A stretch of 64,000 bases of DNA, from the NCBI GenBank assembly GCA_004794655.1, contig SMMW01000622.1, positions 682,001 through 746,000 of the forward strand, written 5' to 3'. The translations under genes were made by a program, and so were the position numbers. Source of the stretch: Marisa cornuarietis. Taxonomy: Eukaryota > Mollusca > Gastropoda > Architaenioglossa > Ampullariidae. The notes beneath the pieces were generated by a model. The model did not search any database. It worked only from the letters and a program-made list of their open reading frames with translations, and had not been told where the DNA came from. The stretch's first letter is position 1, and each line of letters starts with the position of its first letter. Shown piece by piece: positions 13,001 through 25,132 of the stretch.

Positions 13001-14599
13001 ATAAGAACCCCAACTGATCCTGACAAACCACTCCAGCTTCAATAAGAATGCATTAGTTATATATATATATATCACAAACACAGATCGCATCTAGTGTGGT
13101 GAGAATCACACCTTCGTGCCTGGAAGTCAAGCAAGAACAAAAGACATTAAGACACAGACGAGAGTTTGTAAATTATTTACATTTATATGATCGACACTTG
13201 CTAACAATAAACAGTTATTATCATTCTGCAACAGTTGCTTAAAGGTATAGAAATTATTTTCAGACTTTCTCAATAGCGTGTCTTCATTACAAGACGTTTC
13301 TCTGACGATGTAAGTGATGTGGGGGATGAATTGCAGGCTCGAGTACATGATTAACAGGTATATTCAGTTTTATGTGGGTCACATTAAAAGAGGAATGAAA
13401 TTGGGTCGGATAAAAAGAGAAATGAAATGAAGTTATAAAAATTAAAGTCAACCGTTTTTCCAGTTGTACTACTTCTAATATTACTATAGTAACAGTTATT
13501 ATTTTTTGCTCAAAATGTGTTTTCTTTCAACATACTTAAAACGTAAAAATAAAATTTAATTTAAAAGAAATAAACATATCAAGAGCTACTCTAAGAATCT
13601 AAAAAAAAATCTTTGGCAAGACAGAAGAAAATTGTAAAATGTCCTGCAAATACTTGAGGCAAATACTTGCTGTATTAAGTTTATTATTCGTACTTTTTGT
13701 AGACAGCAACTCCAAATTCTAAAAACTCATGATTCCATATTCCTTTATTTGACATATTTTGTTGACCATTTATGTAAGACGTTGGAAAGTACAGATGCAT
13801 GTACAGACACACAAAGTAGGTAGAACAAACGTACTCACACTTTGCAAAGTAAAACGTGAAAGCGAGAGTTTTCCACAACTGACTCTGATAAAAAGCTAAT
13901 GGAAAAGGCAGAATGAGCAAACAGATGAATTTTGTGGTTAATCAGCCGACATCCGTTAATGACATTTTCTTCAGTAGTTTCTCTTATATGACAATACACT
14001 GTTCCAGACTTTTTGGTCTTTATCAAAGATCGTGATGAGAGAAACCACAAAATTTGTGGCTTCTGGGTTTAATTTAGAAGGTAAAAATAACGTTCTTTCC
14101 GGCAAGAAGAAATTTAAGATAACGTATTGAAACGAAGAAGACTTTACCCACGAATGTTAAAACCTGTAATGCAAACACTCACGTTTAGTTGATTAAGCTA
14201 TTATTGTGGCATACTTTGCACTGAAGAACTGTCGAACTAAAAAGACATGTCCATTGTCAAAGCCTTTCAGACTCTTTCTTCCCTCTTCTAAAAGAGTAAT
14301 TACCCAGCTACGCGGCCAAAACGAATAAGCCTTCTTGTTAATTAGCGTTCGACATTTCCTATTCTGCAAATACACCCTCGTTTCAATTTCTGGTTTTCAA
14401 CGAAGATTGCGGCTGAAGTAGGGAGGGGAAAAAGCACAAATCACACCAAATCCCGGTATAAGGTACTTAGGGCAGAGAGACAAGCCCACTTCTCTGGCTG
14501 AGGTTAGCTTTGCCTTAAAGAAATCTTCGCAAAAGTCGGCGGTCGATCTTTCATTTACTCTATCATCCCCAGATAGAATTGAATTCTCAGCAGATCCTT
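13001..14599. other. No gene recognised
   Basis: AT-rich with a TA run near 13057-13072. Nothing coding or structural recognised. Confidence 0.55.
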
Positions 14600-15300
14600 T
14601 TGTCATTTGTCGTCATTTGCGTACCGAGCGTGTTTTTCACGGAAATGATATCTTCTTATTTAAGCATCTCAATGAGCTAACACAATATGGCTTGGGCCAA
14701 GCCTGGAGCAGCGAGAGAGGACGTCGATTGAAGGCCTCTCCCATTCACTGCGCCGCAATCCGATTGATTTGCCGACGAGCTGGCGCGGTTCGCGCAGAAT
14801 GGAAGCCTGTTGTAAGATTCGTTAAAGATTGGAGGGTAATCCCGCCTTATCGTTACTTCATTTGCAGAGTGTAATTTCCCCGCCGATGAAATTTGGACGA
14901 ACACTTGAGGTAATTTTCTGAATCAGCGAACTAATTTAGTCGAAAAATATTTTGTCAATTAGGTATTGTCGGTTTGTCCGGATGATTTTCCGCGCGGCGG
15001 CACCGCGGCCTGATGTGTTTACACTCGACTTGGGCGACAAAATAGGGGTCTCTGATAGAACGCCTTGGCTGCTGATCTCTGCCGCCGGCCGCTAATGAGA
15101 GTATTAGGCCCCTTCATTGTGCCTGTGCTCTACCTGCGCCAGCGCCTGTTTAATTTTCCGCAGTACGGAGTCGCGGACGTGCCTCCTTCCTAATTAGGTT
15201 TTCTGCCAGTTCCTCTGACCTGATCCTCGGCCTTTACTACGACTTGATGGCTTTCCAGAGTTGGCCACGCCGGGCTTGGTTCGGTCGGAAAGGGCTCAGT
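14600..15300. promoter_or_regulatory. Candidate conserved regulatory block
   Basis: A sharp shift to balanced base composition with CpG, free of simple repeats and long open frames. It holds several homeodomain cores: TCAATTAG near 14957, GCTAATGAGAGTATTAGG near 15091 and TAATTAGG at 15191. The pattern resembles a developmental enhancer; conservation cannot be judged here. Confidence 0.35.
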
Positions 15301-15659
15301 CAAGATTATTAACAGAGAAAAGAGCGTGAAAAGTGGGGACCGGCATAGCGGTAAATATTAACATTTTTCTTGCATATTGTGCCAGTATCTACTGTTAAAG
15401 CAATAAATGAACAAGTCACAGCCATGCAAAATCTATTTGACACACATGCTGTTTGCTACCAGTAGTTAAATACAACTCTACTTGTTACTAATAAATAACT
15501 GTGAAATATACTAACATCATAAAGTAACATACTTTATTTTCTGGAAGGAATTGCTATGTCCAGACAGACCAGACTTTAGAAGACATCCTACACACTACTG
15601 GAGGACCACATCATTCCCAGTCGGAAAATACTGTTGTTGCTGTTGGTGTTGTCATCGTT

Positions 15660-16130
15660 TGCTTCGTTATACATATAGGCCAGCTCTCGAGAAGAAACTG
15701 AGTCACCTGCAGATCGTCTACAGTCTCATGCAGCTTGATATCAAGGGGCACCGCCGACGTCCAGATCTCCGCCCTTAGTTCCTGGAGAAGCCTTCATTCC
15801 TATAAGATGTGCTCCGTGCTTTGTTCTGCATCTTCACAAGAGCACTTTGTGATGACACTCTGTGTACCTTTCAACTGCTGCTTTGGTCTGTTGTGCCAAG
15901 TCCTGAGACGGACAATTATCCCGTGGTCTGATCTGGACAGACGATGGTAGCTATCTGGTTGCTGGGGTGGTCTGTGCAGAGCATTAATGACGGTCTTCAT
16001 TTCTGTTAGGCTGACCATCTTCAGCCCCAGGTTTAGCCAATTTTTCCGTCTGCTCATTGCCTTTAATACCAAGATGTGATGTATCCATTGCAGTATCATT
16101 TTAAGAGAAGGAACATTCATTGGTACGTGG
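15660..16130 (-). mobile_element. LINE fragment: post-RNase-H tail with zinc knuckle
   Basis: The minus frame reads INALHRPPQQPDSYHRLSRS, then IIVRLRTWHN and KCSCEDAEQSTEHIL. After two stops it continues as LRAEIWTSAVPLDIKL. The YHRLSRSD--IIVRLRTWHNR segment and C-x-C-x8-H are the hallmark tail of RNase-H-bearing LINEs. Same C-x-C-x8-H spacing as the fragment near 5.3 kb, but a different copy. Inactive. Confidence 0.75.
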
Positions 16131-16975
16131 ATCGGCAAAGTGAGACAACTCACCCATGAGCTAGAACGGTAGTGGCGGAGATTGTGGGACTGGCGGAGGT
16201 TAGATAGCCAGGATCTGGAGAGTCAGCAACTGACAAGGGTCATAATATCTGGTGCAGTGGGGAGGGTGTCAGACACGAGGACGTCGTGGCCTTCCTCGTA
16301 CATAGGAAGGCGGACAGAAGAGAGAAAAAGCAAACCCGAAACAGCTTCCAAGTACAAAGAAGTGAAGCTGCTCAAGCAGAGTGGGGATGAGACAACAAAG
16401 GCCCTCACTGCTTTGTGCGAAAGAGTCTGGGAACACAAAGAATGGCCCGAAGAATGGACGCAGTAACTAGTCATGCCCTTTTCAAACAGGAAACAACAAA
16501 CAGTGCCAAAACTACAGAAAAATAATCAGCCGGATCAGCCGCTCAATCAAAATCATGGTGAAAGTAATCCAGAATCGCATTAACACCGTTGAGGAACTTC
16601 TATCAGAAGAGCAGGCAAGCTTCATACCAGGTAGGACCACAGTTGAACAGGTCTTCAACTGTCATATCCTGATACAGAAGCATCTCTAGCGGGACTTCCA
16701 ATGCAACGTCATAGACTGATAAAAGGTTTTAGACAGATTTTGGTACGAGGGGCTATAGCATGTGATGCGAAATGTCAACATCGAAGGCGATCGATGCCGA
16801 GGTGGCCAGAGAAAGAACTGGTTAGAAAAGTGAAGTGAACTGGTCGTCCTGTGCAAGACTTGCTCACCATCATCCAAAACAGGCGTGAGGGGCGGGCCTT
16901 GTCAGCTGCCGCGTCTATCCATGTGCTCCCCCAACGATCTGTACCAGTCAAGCAGTCAAGAAACGAAACGAACGA
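16131..16975 (+). mobile_element. RTE-like LINE, copy A (internally deleted)
   Basis: Starts in a decayed endonuclease segment (ELER--RR---WRRLDSQ, then DTRTSWPSSYIG). It jumps to the linker (KLLKQSGDETTKALTALCER, VWEHKEWPEEWTQ) and into RT with frameshifts and stops (near 16600-16685, a GRTTVEQVFNCHILIQKHL-like run). RT motifs with the catalytic aspartates are missing. It resumes in the C-terminal GGQRKNWL region and ends near an ACGAA-rich tail. Confidence 0.8.
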
Positions 16976-18648
16976 ATGATGAATGGTATCAGTGGCTTGT
17001 TTTGTTCATTGTATATATTAAATTTTGATTGCTAAAATATTTTATAATAACATGAATTCTGTTCAGCCTGATACTCGCTCTGTTGCTGATTACAGACTGC
17101 TCTGTGGTCTTCACTTGAGACGTAAAGGACAATCTTCGCATCGATGGATCAAGAATGGAGAGAAGAACTTTAGTAGAGCCGATGATGTTCCTGTGGTTAA
17201 TTCAAATGTACTACAGATGGAGGTCAATACGCATTCTCAACCAGGTGCAAGACAACTTCACTTCCGAAAGAAACTGAGGGCGAATTTACAGAGTATATCT
17301 TTAAATTTGTGTTGTTTTACTATGCAATAAACAACGTCAACTTGGAACATAAGCTTGCAAAGGAGAATGGACTTTCCTTCTTTCTTGTAAGGAGGCATCC
17401 TAGTTTTTAGTATAAAACTGCGACATCATGTTGTGAGGAGAGGGTGCTGACAGTTGAAGTCGGGGTTCAGGTCTTGTTTAGAACTGGTGTTGTAGGGAGA
17501 GGGTGCTGTAGGGGTGGGGGCTTATATTTTGTTACCTTATTACATTTTGTATTTTTTCATACCCTCTCTCTCTCTCTATATATATATATACATATATATA
17601 CCTATATACATGGATATCTAAATACATGTATACATTATTTAAAATTACATTTGTGAAGGTTTTTCTTGCCCTTTATGTTCACTGATTGTGTATTGTGTGT
17701 TTCTTGTACGTAAAATTTAAGTATTAATACACTTTTAATTCCTTCTAAAGTGTTTTTGTTACTGAGTTATTTGAAATGAATCTTAAGAGTTCCATATTTA
17801 GTACCCTTCCCCCTAAATGTGCACGTGCCGCAATAAAAGAGAAAGTAGCAAAGACCTGGTAGACCTGTCGTCATGAGCACATCGGTATGATGATTTTGAT
17901 TTCGAACATGATGGTGATGATAAAAAGAGACAGAAGACACCCAGCTGATCTTGAAAGATTTGTTGGTTAGTGAAATCTGAATTATCTGCCTGAGATTGAG
18001 TCTCTTTACACTGACATCTTGTGTCCAGAATCTCAACCACATAAAATACACTGGTTGACTGTTATATGGCTGCCATCTATACACACAGGATTAGGTGCAG
18101 TAGCAGCAACGAAAAACCACCCAAACATTTTAATTTAAAATTAAGGAAAATAATTATAACTTCTTCCCGTGTCGTGAACTTTTATGTTAACCCCACTGTG
18201 TCAAGGAGTTAAACACAAGTAAGTCTATGGGATGAAACGATATACTGAAAGCTTATTTTCAAAATAAAACTAATCGGACTATTTTGGTACCTCTGTTACA
18301 TCTACTACACATTTATGAACGGCTTTGTAATTTATCACTTACACCTTTACCGCAACCTTTCTACATCGCAAGGTAGATGCACTGGGTGGCCATTAATGCC
18401 CTTGTTATACTACTTGCCTTGATTACATGTCCTGGCTTTTTTATTTTTTTAGTTTCATCATTGTATATTTAAAATGTTTTTACTTGTAGATGCCTGCTGA
18501 TGCAACTCGCATGTATACTGAACCTTCATTTTCCTTCATGTTGTAAGAACCTTAGGTCACCTCTAGATTGCCGTATATTTTGTCATTCACTTGTATCTTG
18601 GAAGACCACACTTCTCTTGTTGATTAATGCTTGAAGGTAAATTACTTT
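16976..18648. other. No gene recognised
   Basis: AT-rich; a CT run followed by TA/CATA repeats at 17563-17630. No coding evidence. Confidence 0.55.
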
Positions 18649-18793
18649 GGGAATTATTTGTTGTTTCAGGTACCTCACATTGTGCCCTATTTCATTTGGG
18701 AATTATTTGGTGTTTCAGGTACCTCACATTGTGCGCTATTTCATTTGGGAATTATTTGGTGTTTCAGGTATCTCACATTGTGCCCTATTACTT
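18649..18793. repeat. 49-bp tandem repeat, three copies
   Basis: Three near-identical units begin GGGAATTATTTGGTGTTTCA and end CACATTGTGCCCTATT. The last copy is cut short. The unit length is not a multiple of three, so the open frames across it are chance. Confidence 0.85.
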
Positions 18794-19054
18794 GGAACTA
18801 ATTATGTCAACATTGCATCTCGCAGAGCTGACTCCTCCTCTCGCTGCAACAGTAACACACACACACTCGACTCACCTATTAGCTTGTCTATTGGTGAAGA
18901 ATTATATCGTAGAGTGGAGGACGATTCTGACGGACGCCGAAGGGCGTTGGGCTGAGGTGGTATTACGGGCTGCTGTGAAAAGAAGGAAACTGGATAGATG
19001 GAGGAATTATGGTGGGGAAGTAGGTAAGTCGGTATGGTCAATACGGGTGGCTGG

Positions 19055-21545
19055 TTTGTTTGCTTGACCACATAAGGAATAAAAAACAGCCATGGGTCAC
19101 GAATGACATCCTAGATCTCTGTGAACAAAGAAGAGCCTTGCAGAGAAAAAAGAAAAGCAAATCCGGAACAGGTTCCAAGGATAAAAAAGTAAACTGTGCC
19201 ATAAAGAAAGGGATAAAGGCAGCTAGGGAGAACTGGATTGAGAGCCAACGCTGGGACATAAAGGATGAAAAGTCAACTACTAAGGACCCTCACTAAGACA
19301 GATCAGCACAAGACCTCTGTCATCAAGAGCAGCAATGGGCACCTTCTCACAGAAAGCAGTGCTGTACTCAACCGATGGACTGACAAATGCAAAGACCTGC
19401 ACAATTTTCAGCTAAAAAACGACGCCAACATCCTTCAGAACAACCAGACTAGAAACAGTGAATCTACAAATTTACCAGTACTACGGTAAGAGCTCGAAAG
19501 AGCTGTAAGTCTGAAGGAAGGAAAGTCGCCAGGCGTTGATAATGCGCCAGCTGAGCTGCTCAAGCATGGTGGGGAAGAAACTACAAAGGCCCCCCGCTGT
19601 CCTGTGCCAAAGAGTCTAGGAACGCAAGGATGGGCCCAAAGAATTGACGCAGTCACTAATCATACCCCTTCCCAGAAATGGAAACAGCAAGCAGTACCAG
19701 AACTATAGAACCATGAGCTTTATCAGTCATCCAAGCAAAGTCACGCTGGAGGTCATACAGAACCCCATCAGCACCAACGCAGAGGAGCTGCTAGCAGAAG
19801 AGCAGGCTGGATTCAGACCACGTAGAAGTATTCTTATAGAAAAACATCTTCAGAATCAGCGAAACCTCTAACACAGCTTCATTGACTTTAAAAAGATATT
19901 TGACAGTCGGGCTCAAGGGGCTATGGCATGTGATGCGAAAATTCAACATCAAAGAAGTTCTCGTTCGAGTCACAGAAGCGCTTTACAATAGCTCATCGAG
20001 TGCAGTACTGCTCAATAACCAAATATGAGCTCACTTTTGCACCACAGTAGGCTTACGTCAAGGATGTCCCTTATCACCGGTGCTGTTTAATATCTTCTTG
20101 GAGAACATCGTGCTCGAAGCTATCCACGACCATCATGCTTCCATTTCCATTGAAGAAAGGCCGATCTGCAACCTACGCTTTGCAGACGACAGATATCTGT
20201 TAGTAGTTACTAACAAAGAAGTGCAAGACCTCACCAACAGACTGGGAGACAGTTCGAATGCATATGGAATGGAGAACACACTGAAAAGAGCAAAGTTATG
20301 ATCAATGGCAGCGACAATGCAGAGATCTTTATGAACGGGGCACAGCTTCAAGTACTTGGGACTCACCCTTTCCAAGAACGGCAACTCCACGCCAGAATGA
20401 TTTCCTGTCTCTAGGTTTTCTACCACTACTAACGAGATTAAAATTCAACAAAAGTATGCTCAGCTTTCAAATACTAACAGGCTAAGTGCTCCCTGGTCTT
20501 TCTGATATCGTTTCTACCAACATAATAAGAGGGTCTCTTAAACTCAAAATTCCCATACTGAGAATAGACCTATTCAAGACGAGCCTGAAATATTTTGGCA
20601 GTGTTTTTCGGAACAACCTTCACCCAAATCTCCAAAGAACAGACTAAAGTCTGTACAGGTTCAAAGTGGGACTCATACAACACCTATTCTAAACCCTTCG
20701 AATGCCTACAGAGGCTTCCTTCCAAGCTTAATCGTCTATATTCGCACCGAAAAAACAAACATGTATAAACAAACAAAAATGCAGTGTATAACAAAAATAA
20801 CCCTGTCAATTCAGTTATCAACCAACATATTTGTACATATAATTTCTCTCTATGATTTTAATGCCTTGTTTTGAAATAAATCTAAAGTTTTTATTTCTGT
20901 TACTTAGTCCGAGGTCTATATGTAAAAAGTATAACTTTTGCTTATTCTGTCACCCGCGTAAATAAATAAATAAAATAAATAAATAAAATGAAAATAAATT
21001 TAAAAAATATCCGCATCAGGATCGCAACAGCGGCAATGGCTAAACTAAACATGATCTGGCATCGTTATAAGTACCAAGTAAAATCTGTACAAGTCCCTGG
21101 TAGTACCAATCCTGCTCTACAGATGTGACACGTGGACTCTGCTCGCCGAAACAGAAAGGAGAATCCTGGTATTCGAGAACAAGTGCCTGAGGAGCTAGGT
21201 TGCCCCGGGTCTCATACAGAGAACATATAACCATCGACTTTATACGAAACAAGGTTGCCACACCAGGAACATCTACTTTCAAAAGTCAGGCGACGTACGC
21301 TGGTCTTCTTTGGTCATGTGACCTGGCACGACACCTTGTCGATGACTGTCCTTCAAGGCACCTTGGATGGTGGTCGACGCCGCGGTGGTCAGAGGAAGAA
21401 CTGGCTTACGAATGTCAAAGACCGGACTGGCCGTTCTGTACAGGACCTGCTCACTATAGGTTAGAATAGTCAAGAATTCCGGTACCTATCAGCTGCCGCG
21501 TCTATTATGTGTTCCCCAAAACGATTGGTGCCGGTCAAGGACGGC
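19055..21545 (+). mobile_element. RTE-like LINE, copy B (RT core present, interrupted by a nested LINE)
   Basis: 5'-truncated: it lacks the endonuclease and starts at the linker (IRNKKQPWVTNDILDLCEQR). RT follows with frameshifts: NYRTMSFISHPSKVTLEVIQ (19698-19757), EEQAGFRPR, SFIDFKK-FD, RQGCPLSPVLFNIFLE (about 20057-20104) and the catalytic FADD (about 20179-20190). The element breaks at about 20400, holds a foreign LINE tail, and resumes at about 21005 with IRIATAAMAKLN and the C-terminal GHVTWHDTLSMTVLQGTLDG region. Many stops; not functional. Confidence 0.85.
20400..21000 (+). mobile_element. CR1/L2-like LINE tail nested in RTE copy B
   Basis: The sequence splits the RTE frame between STPE and IRIRIATA. 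It encodes LKIPILRIDLFKTSLKYFGS, then VFRNNLHPNLQ and YRFKVGLIQHL. That is the usual C-terminal end of CR1/L2-type LINE proteins ('...LFKTSLKYFGSVLWNNLP...'). It ends in an AATAAA-type simple tail at about 20961-20998. Strongly 5' truncated. No clear target-site duplication was found. Confidence 0.72.
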
Positions 21546-22400
21546 GGTCTTATCAGCGGGATGAGAAACCAAAGGCGCACGTAGCTGACCTATGTCTAAC
21601 AGGTAACCACCAAATAAAACCAGGGGAGAACGCGTAGGCTTCCTTTTCTTTTTGGTAGAGACAAGGAGCGGAAATGTAGCAAAACAGCCACCCACATTGA
21701 AGAAGATCAAGAGGCAAACTGGAGGAAGGATATCAGCTTTCAATCTTAAAGTAAGCTACTTAGATTGTAGAAGTAGATATTTAAGTTGAGGTTAGAGCTT
21801 GCACGTTTGTGTTTTATTGTTAGCAATGTGTAGCCAAATTAATAAATTATTGTTGTAAGGAAGATTAGTCTAGGGGTTATGGATTATTGCCATTCAGTAG
21901 TTATCCATTCTTATCACCTCCGGTCTATGATCCTTTTTTATCTGTCCACTTCCTGTCATTCTATGAAACCAAAGTGGCTCCTAATATACCGGGTGGGGGG
22001 GGACCATTTATGTCTGGTAGAGAAGTCCCCACCAACACTCTTCTCTTATTCTGTCTCTCATTCTGTGATGAGGGTGTTTGCCCTGTACGACAGGTTGAGT
22101 GATCTCCAGACATTTTTGCAGGGTGGATATCGAGAGAACCAATCCCAGTGCCGAGGCCGCCCAGTTATACACCTAACAGCAACAAAATGAGCATAAATTA
22201 ATGATTTCGTTTTTTTAATTATTTGTTTCATTATATTATGATGATAGAGGGGAAATATGCGCTGTCTGAGATCTTCTGTGTGTTTTGTTGTGTTCTAAAT
22301 GTGCTTTATGAGGTCGTGCATGTGCTCTGTTCCAGTAGAACTGCTACTGCGGTGCTATTGGGACCAAAGCAGATATGAAGTTGAGAGAAGTAATATTCAC
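21546..22400. other. No gene recognised
   Basis: Intervening sequence between two RTE copies, with a poly-G run near 21996. No motif recognised. Confidence 0.5.
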
Positions 22401-22401
22401 T

Positions 22402-22402
<1 letters not shown>

Positions 22403-22453
<51 letters not shown>
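22403..22453. repeat. (GT)n microsatellite
   Basis: About 25 uninterrupted GT units immediately before the 5' end of RTE copy C. Confidence 0.98.
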
Positions 22454-22454
<1 letters not shown>

Positions 22455-22457
<3 letters not shown>

Positions 22458-24680
22458 GTCCTCACGTTACACCAGTGCTGCTTAGGGAGACAGCTCATCC
22501 ATGAAGTAGAACAGTACCGGTGGGACATTGTGGGACTGACGGAGGTCAGATGGCAACGATTTCGGGAGGTAACAACAGAGAAAGGCCACAAACTCTGGTA
22601 CAGTGGGGAGGACGCCAAACATTAACAAGGCGTGCGCGTCCTCGTACATTGGAAGATGTCCAGCACGATGATCTCTATATGTGTCTCTGCCAGGCCTCAC
22701 AATGTCACCATTGTCCAAGTATTTGCTCCGACCTCCACGCTAGAGACAATGAAGTAGCGAAGTCTTACTAACAGCTAGACAGTGTTAGAAAGGTATCGAA
22801 AAAAGACATCTTTGTACTCGGTGACTGGAAAGCCAAGGTCGACCCAGACGCTTACCATCAATAGGCAGGAACCGTGGGTGAAGTTTTGCCTTGGCAAAAC
22901 CAGCGACAGGGGTATCAAACTCCTAGAGTTTGCTCAGAGCCATCGACCTAGTGTGCACCTTACACCCCCACAAGAGATCGAGGACGGCCACATGGCACTC
23001 ACCAGATGGATAGGTCTATAACCAAATGGATTTCATCCTGCTGCATAGACGCTTCACATCCAGCACCAACAAGACCAAGATGAGTACATATCCAGGCACT
23101 GACATGGCGACCATGACCTTGTCTTAACAAACCTGAAGTTGAAAAGTGCCTCTCAAACAGCCCCTAAATTCGCTTTGATTTGGAGAAGCTGCAAGAACCC
23201 AAGGTTGCGGATATCTTCAAGGCCATGGTTGGAGGTAAATTCGCTGCACTAAACTTAGTGGATTTTGATAGAGACACCCTGGATGGAAAATTCAGAGAGG
23301 TGCTACTGTCAGCAGCTCAGGACGTGAGACATTTATAGGGCGTCAAAAGGGACAAGAAAGAACCCTGGGTCACAAACAACATTCTAGATCTCTGTGAACA
23401 AAGGAGAGACCTGAAGAGAGGAAGAGAAAAGCAAATGTGAAACACCTTCCAGATTCAAAGAACTTAACTATGCCATCAAGAAAGGGATGAAGGTAACTAT
23501 GGAGAACGGGATCGAGAGCCAATGCCGGGACATAAAGGAGGGAATAGCACGGGGTGACAGCAAGAAGTCCTACCAACTACTAGGAACCCTCACTAGGACA
23601 GGTCAACACAAGACCTGAGTCATCGAAGACAGTAATGGCCACCTTCTCACAGAAAGCATTGTTGTACTCAACTAATGGACTAAATATTGCAAAGACCTGT
23701 ACAAATTCCAGCTGAAGACAGACGCTAACATCCTTAAAAACAAGCAAACCAGTGAACCTGCAGAGTCTAAAGGGAGGAAACTCGCCTGGTGTCGACAACG
23801 TCCCACCTGAGCTGCTCAAGTAGGGTGGTGGGAAGAAACTACAAAGACCCTCACTGTTAGTAGTCTACGAGTGTTAAGAATTATCCTAGGAATGGACGTA
23901 GTCACTAGTCATACCTCTTCCAATAAAAAAGAAGACAGCAAACAGTGCCAGATCTACAGAACCATAAGTCTTATCAGCCACCCAGGCAAATTCATGCTGA
24001 AAGCACCACCCCTGTTATGGTCACTAAAAACGGAACAGAAGAGATTTACATAAATGGGGTACGGCTCGAAGAGGTAATTAGCAGCTTTAAGTACTTGGGA
24101 TCTACACTCTCCAAGGGCGGCAGGTCCACGACAGAGATATCCACATCAGAATCGCGACAGCAACAGCGGCAATGACTAGGCTGGACGTGGTCTGGCATAG
24201 CCTAACTTCAGGTTTACTACAAAGTACAATATGTACAAGTTCCTCGTATCCTGCTTTATGGATGTGAAACGAGGAATCTGCTTGCCGATACGGGGAGTAC
24301 AGGCACGTGAAAACAACTGCTTGAGGAGGCTGCTCCGGATCTCATACATAAAACCAATGACTTTGTACGAAGCACGATTGCCATACTCGTGTGAAACCAG
24401 GAACCTCTACTTGCAATAGTCAAGCGACGTGAGCTGGTCTGCTATCGCCAGGTGACCCGGCATTACACCCTGCCGAAGACTGCCCCTCAAGGTACCTAGG
24501 AGGGTGGTCGACGCTGCGGTGGCCAGAGAAAGAAATGATTTACGAACATTAAAGACTTTACTGGTGGACTTGTACATGACCTGCTCACTATTGCCCCAAA
24601 CGGGCGTAAGTGGCGGGCGTCATCAACTGCCGTGTCTATCCGTGTGCTCCCCTCAAGTGACAGGTACTAGTCAAGGGTCA
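22455..24680 (+). mobile_element. RTE-like LINE, copy C (endonuclease present, RT core deleted)
   Basis: Begins at the endonuclease: DIVGLTEVRW (22524-22553), then VRVLVH, NVTIVQVFAPTS, a VLGDW-like stretch and HGDHDLVLTNLKLK (the SDH-type catalytic motif with S changed). The linker runs to ISHPGKFMLK near 24003. It then jumps past the whole RT palm, including FADD, to NGVRLEEVISSFKYLG and the C-terminal region. Dozens of stops and frameshifts. The APE-type endonuclease with this RT is typical of RTE-group LINEs abundant in molluscs. Confidence 0.82.
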
Positions 24681-24862
24681 AATGGCTAACTGATGTGTTC
24701 TACAGGTGCTCTATTAATCCTGTGTGTTTATTGTAATGGGATCTGTGTGGTCCTGTGTGGTTTTGCTGTAGCACATAGTGAGGTGAGACTTGATATCTCG
24801 AGGGAAAGAAGACAGAAGCAACTCACACTCCCTGACCAAAAAAAAACGGAGCAAGATTTCTG

Positions 24863-25128
24863 GGGCCAGTTGCACAACACGTTTCTAAACCTTAAAATTG
24901 TTCTAAAGAAGCAAAATCTCTTCTTAGCAATTTTGATGCATTACAGAAAAACATACAAAAAATTGTACTGACAGGATGGAAAGTCAGACTTAAACAACTT
25001 TATCTTACTTAAAGCAGTTTTAGTTTTTAAAAAATTCTAAAATTGTGGTGTGCACGTTAAGCTAATTATCTAAATAGCGTTAAGGCTTAAAAGTGTTTAA
25101 AATTAGAAATGTGTTGTGCAACTGGCCC
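24863..25128. mobile_element. MITE with 27-bp terminal inverted repeats
   Basis: The left end GGGGCCAGTTGCACAACACG plus TTTCTAA (24862-24888) is matched in inverse orientation at 25103-25129 with one mismatch. The interior (about 210 bases) is AT-rich and non-coding, with partial internal inverted symmetry. A CTG lies on both outer sides and could be a 3-bp target duplication. Superfamily not assigned. Confidence 0.8.
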
Positions 25129-25132
25129 CTGG

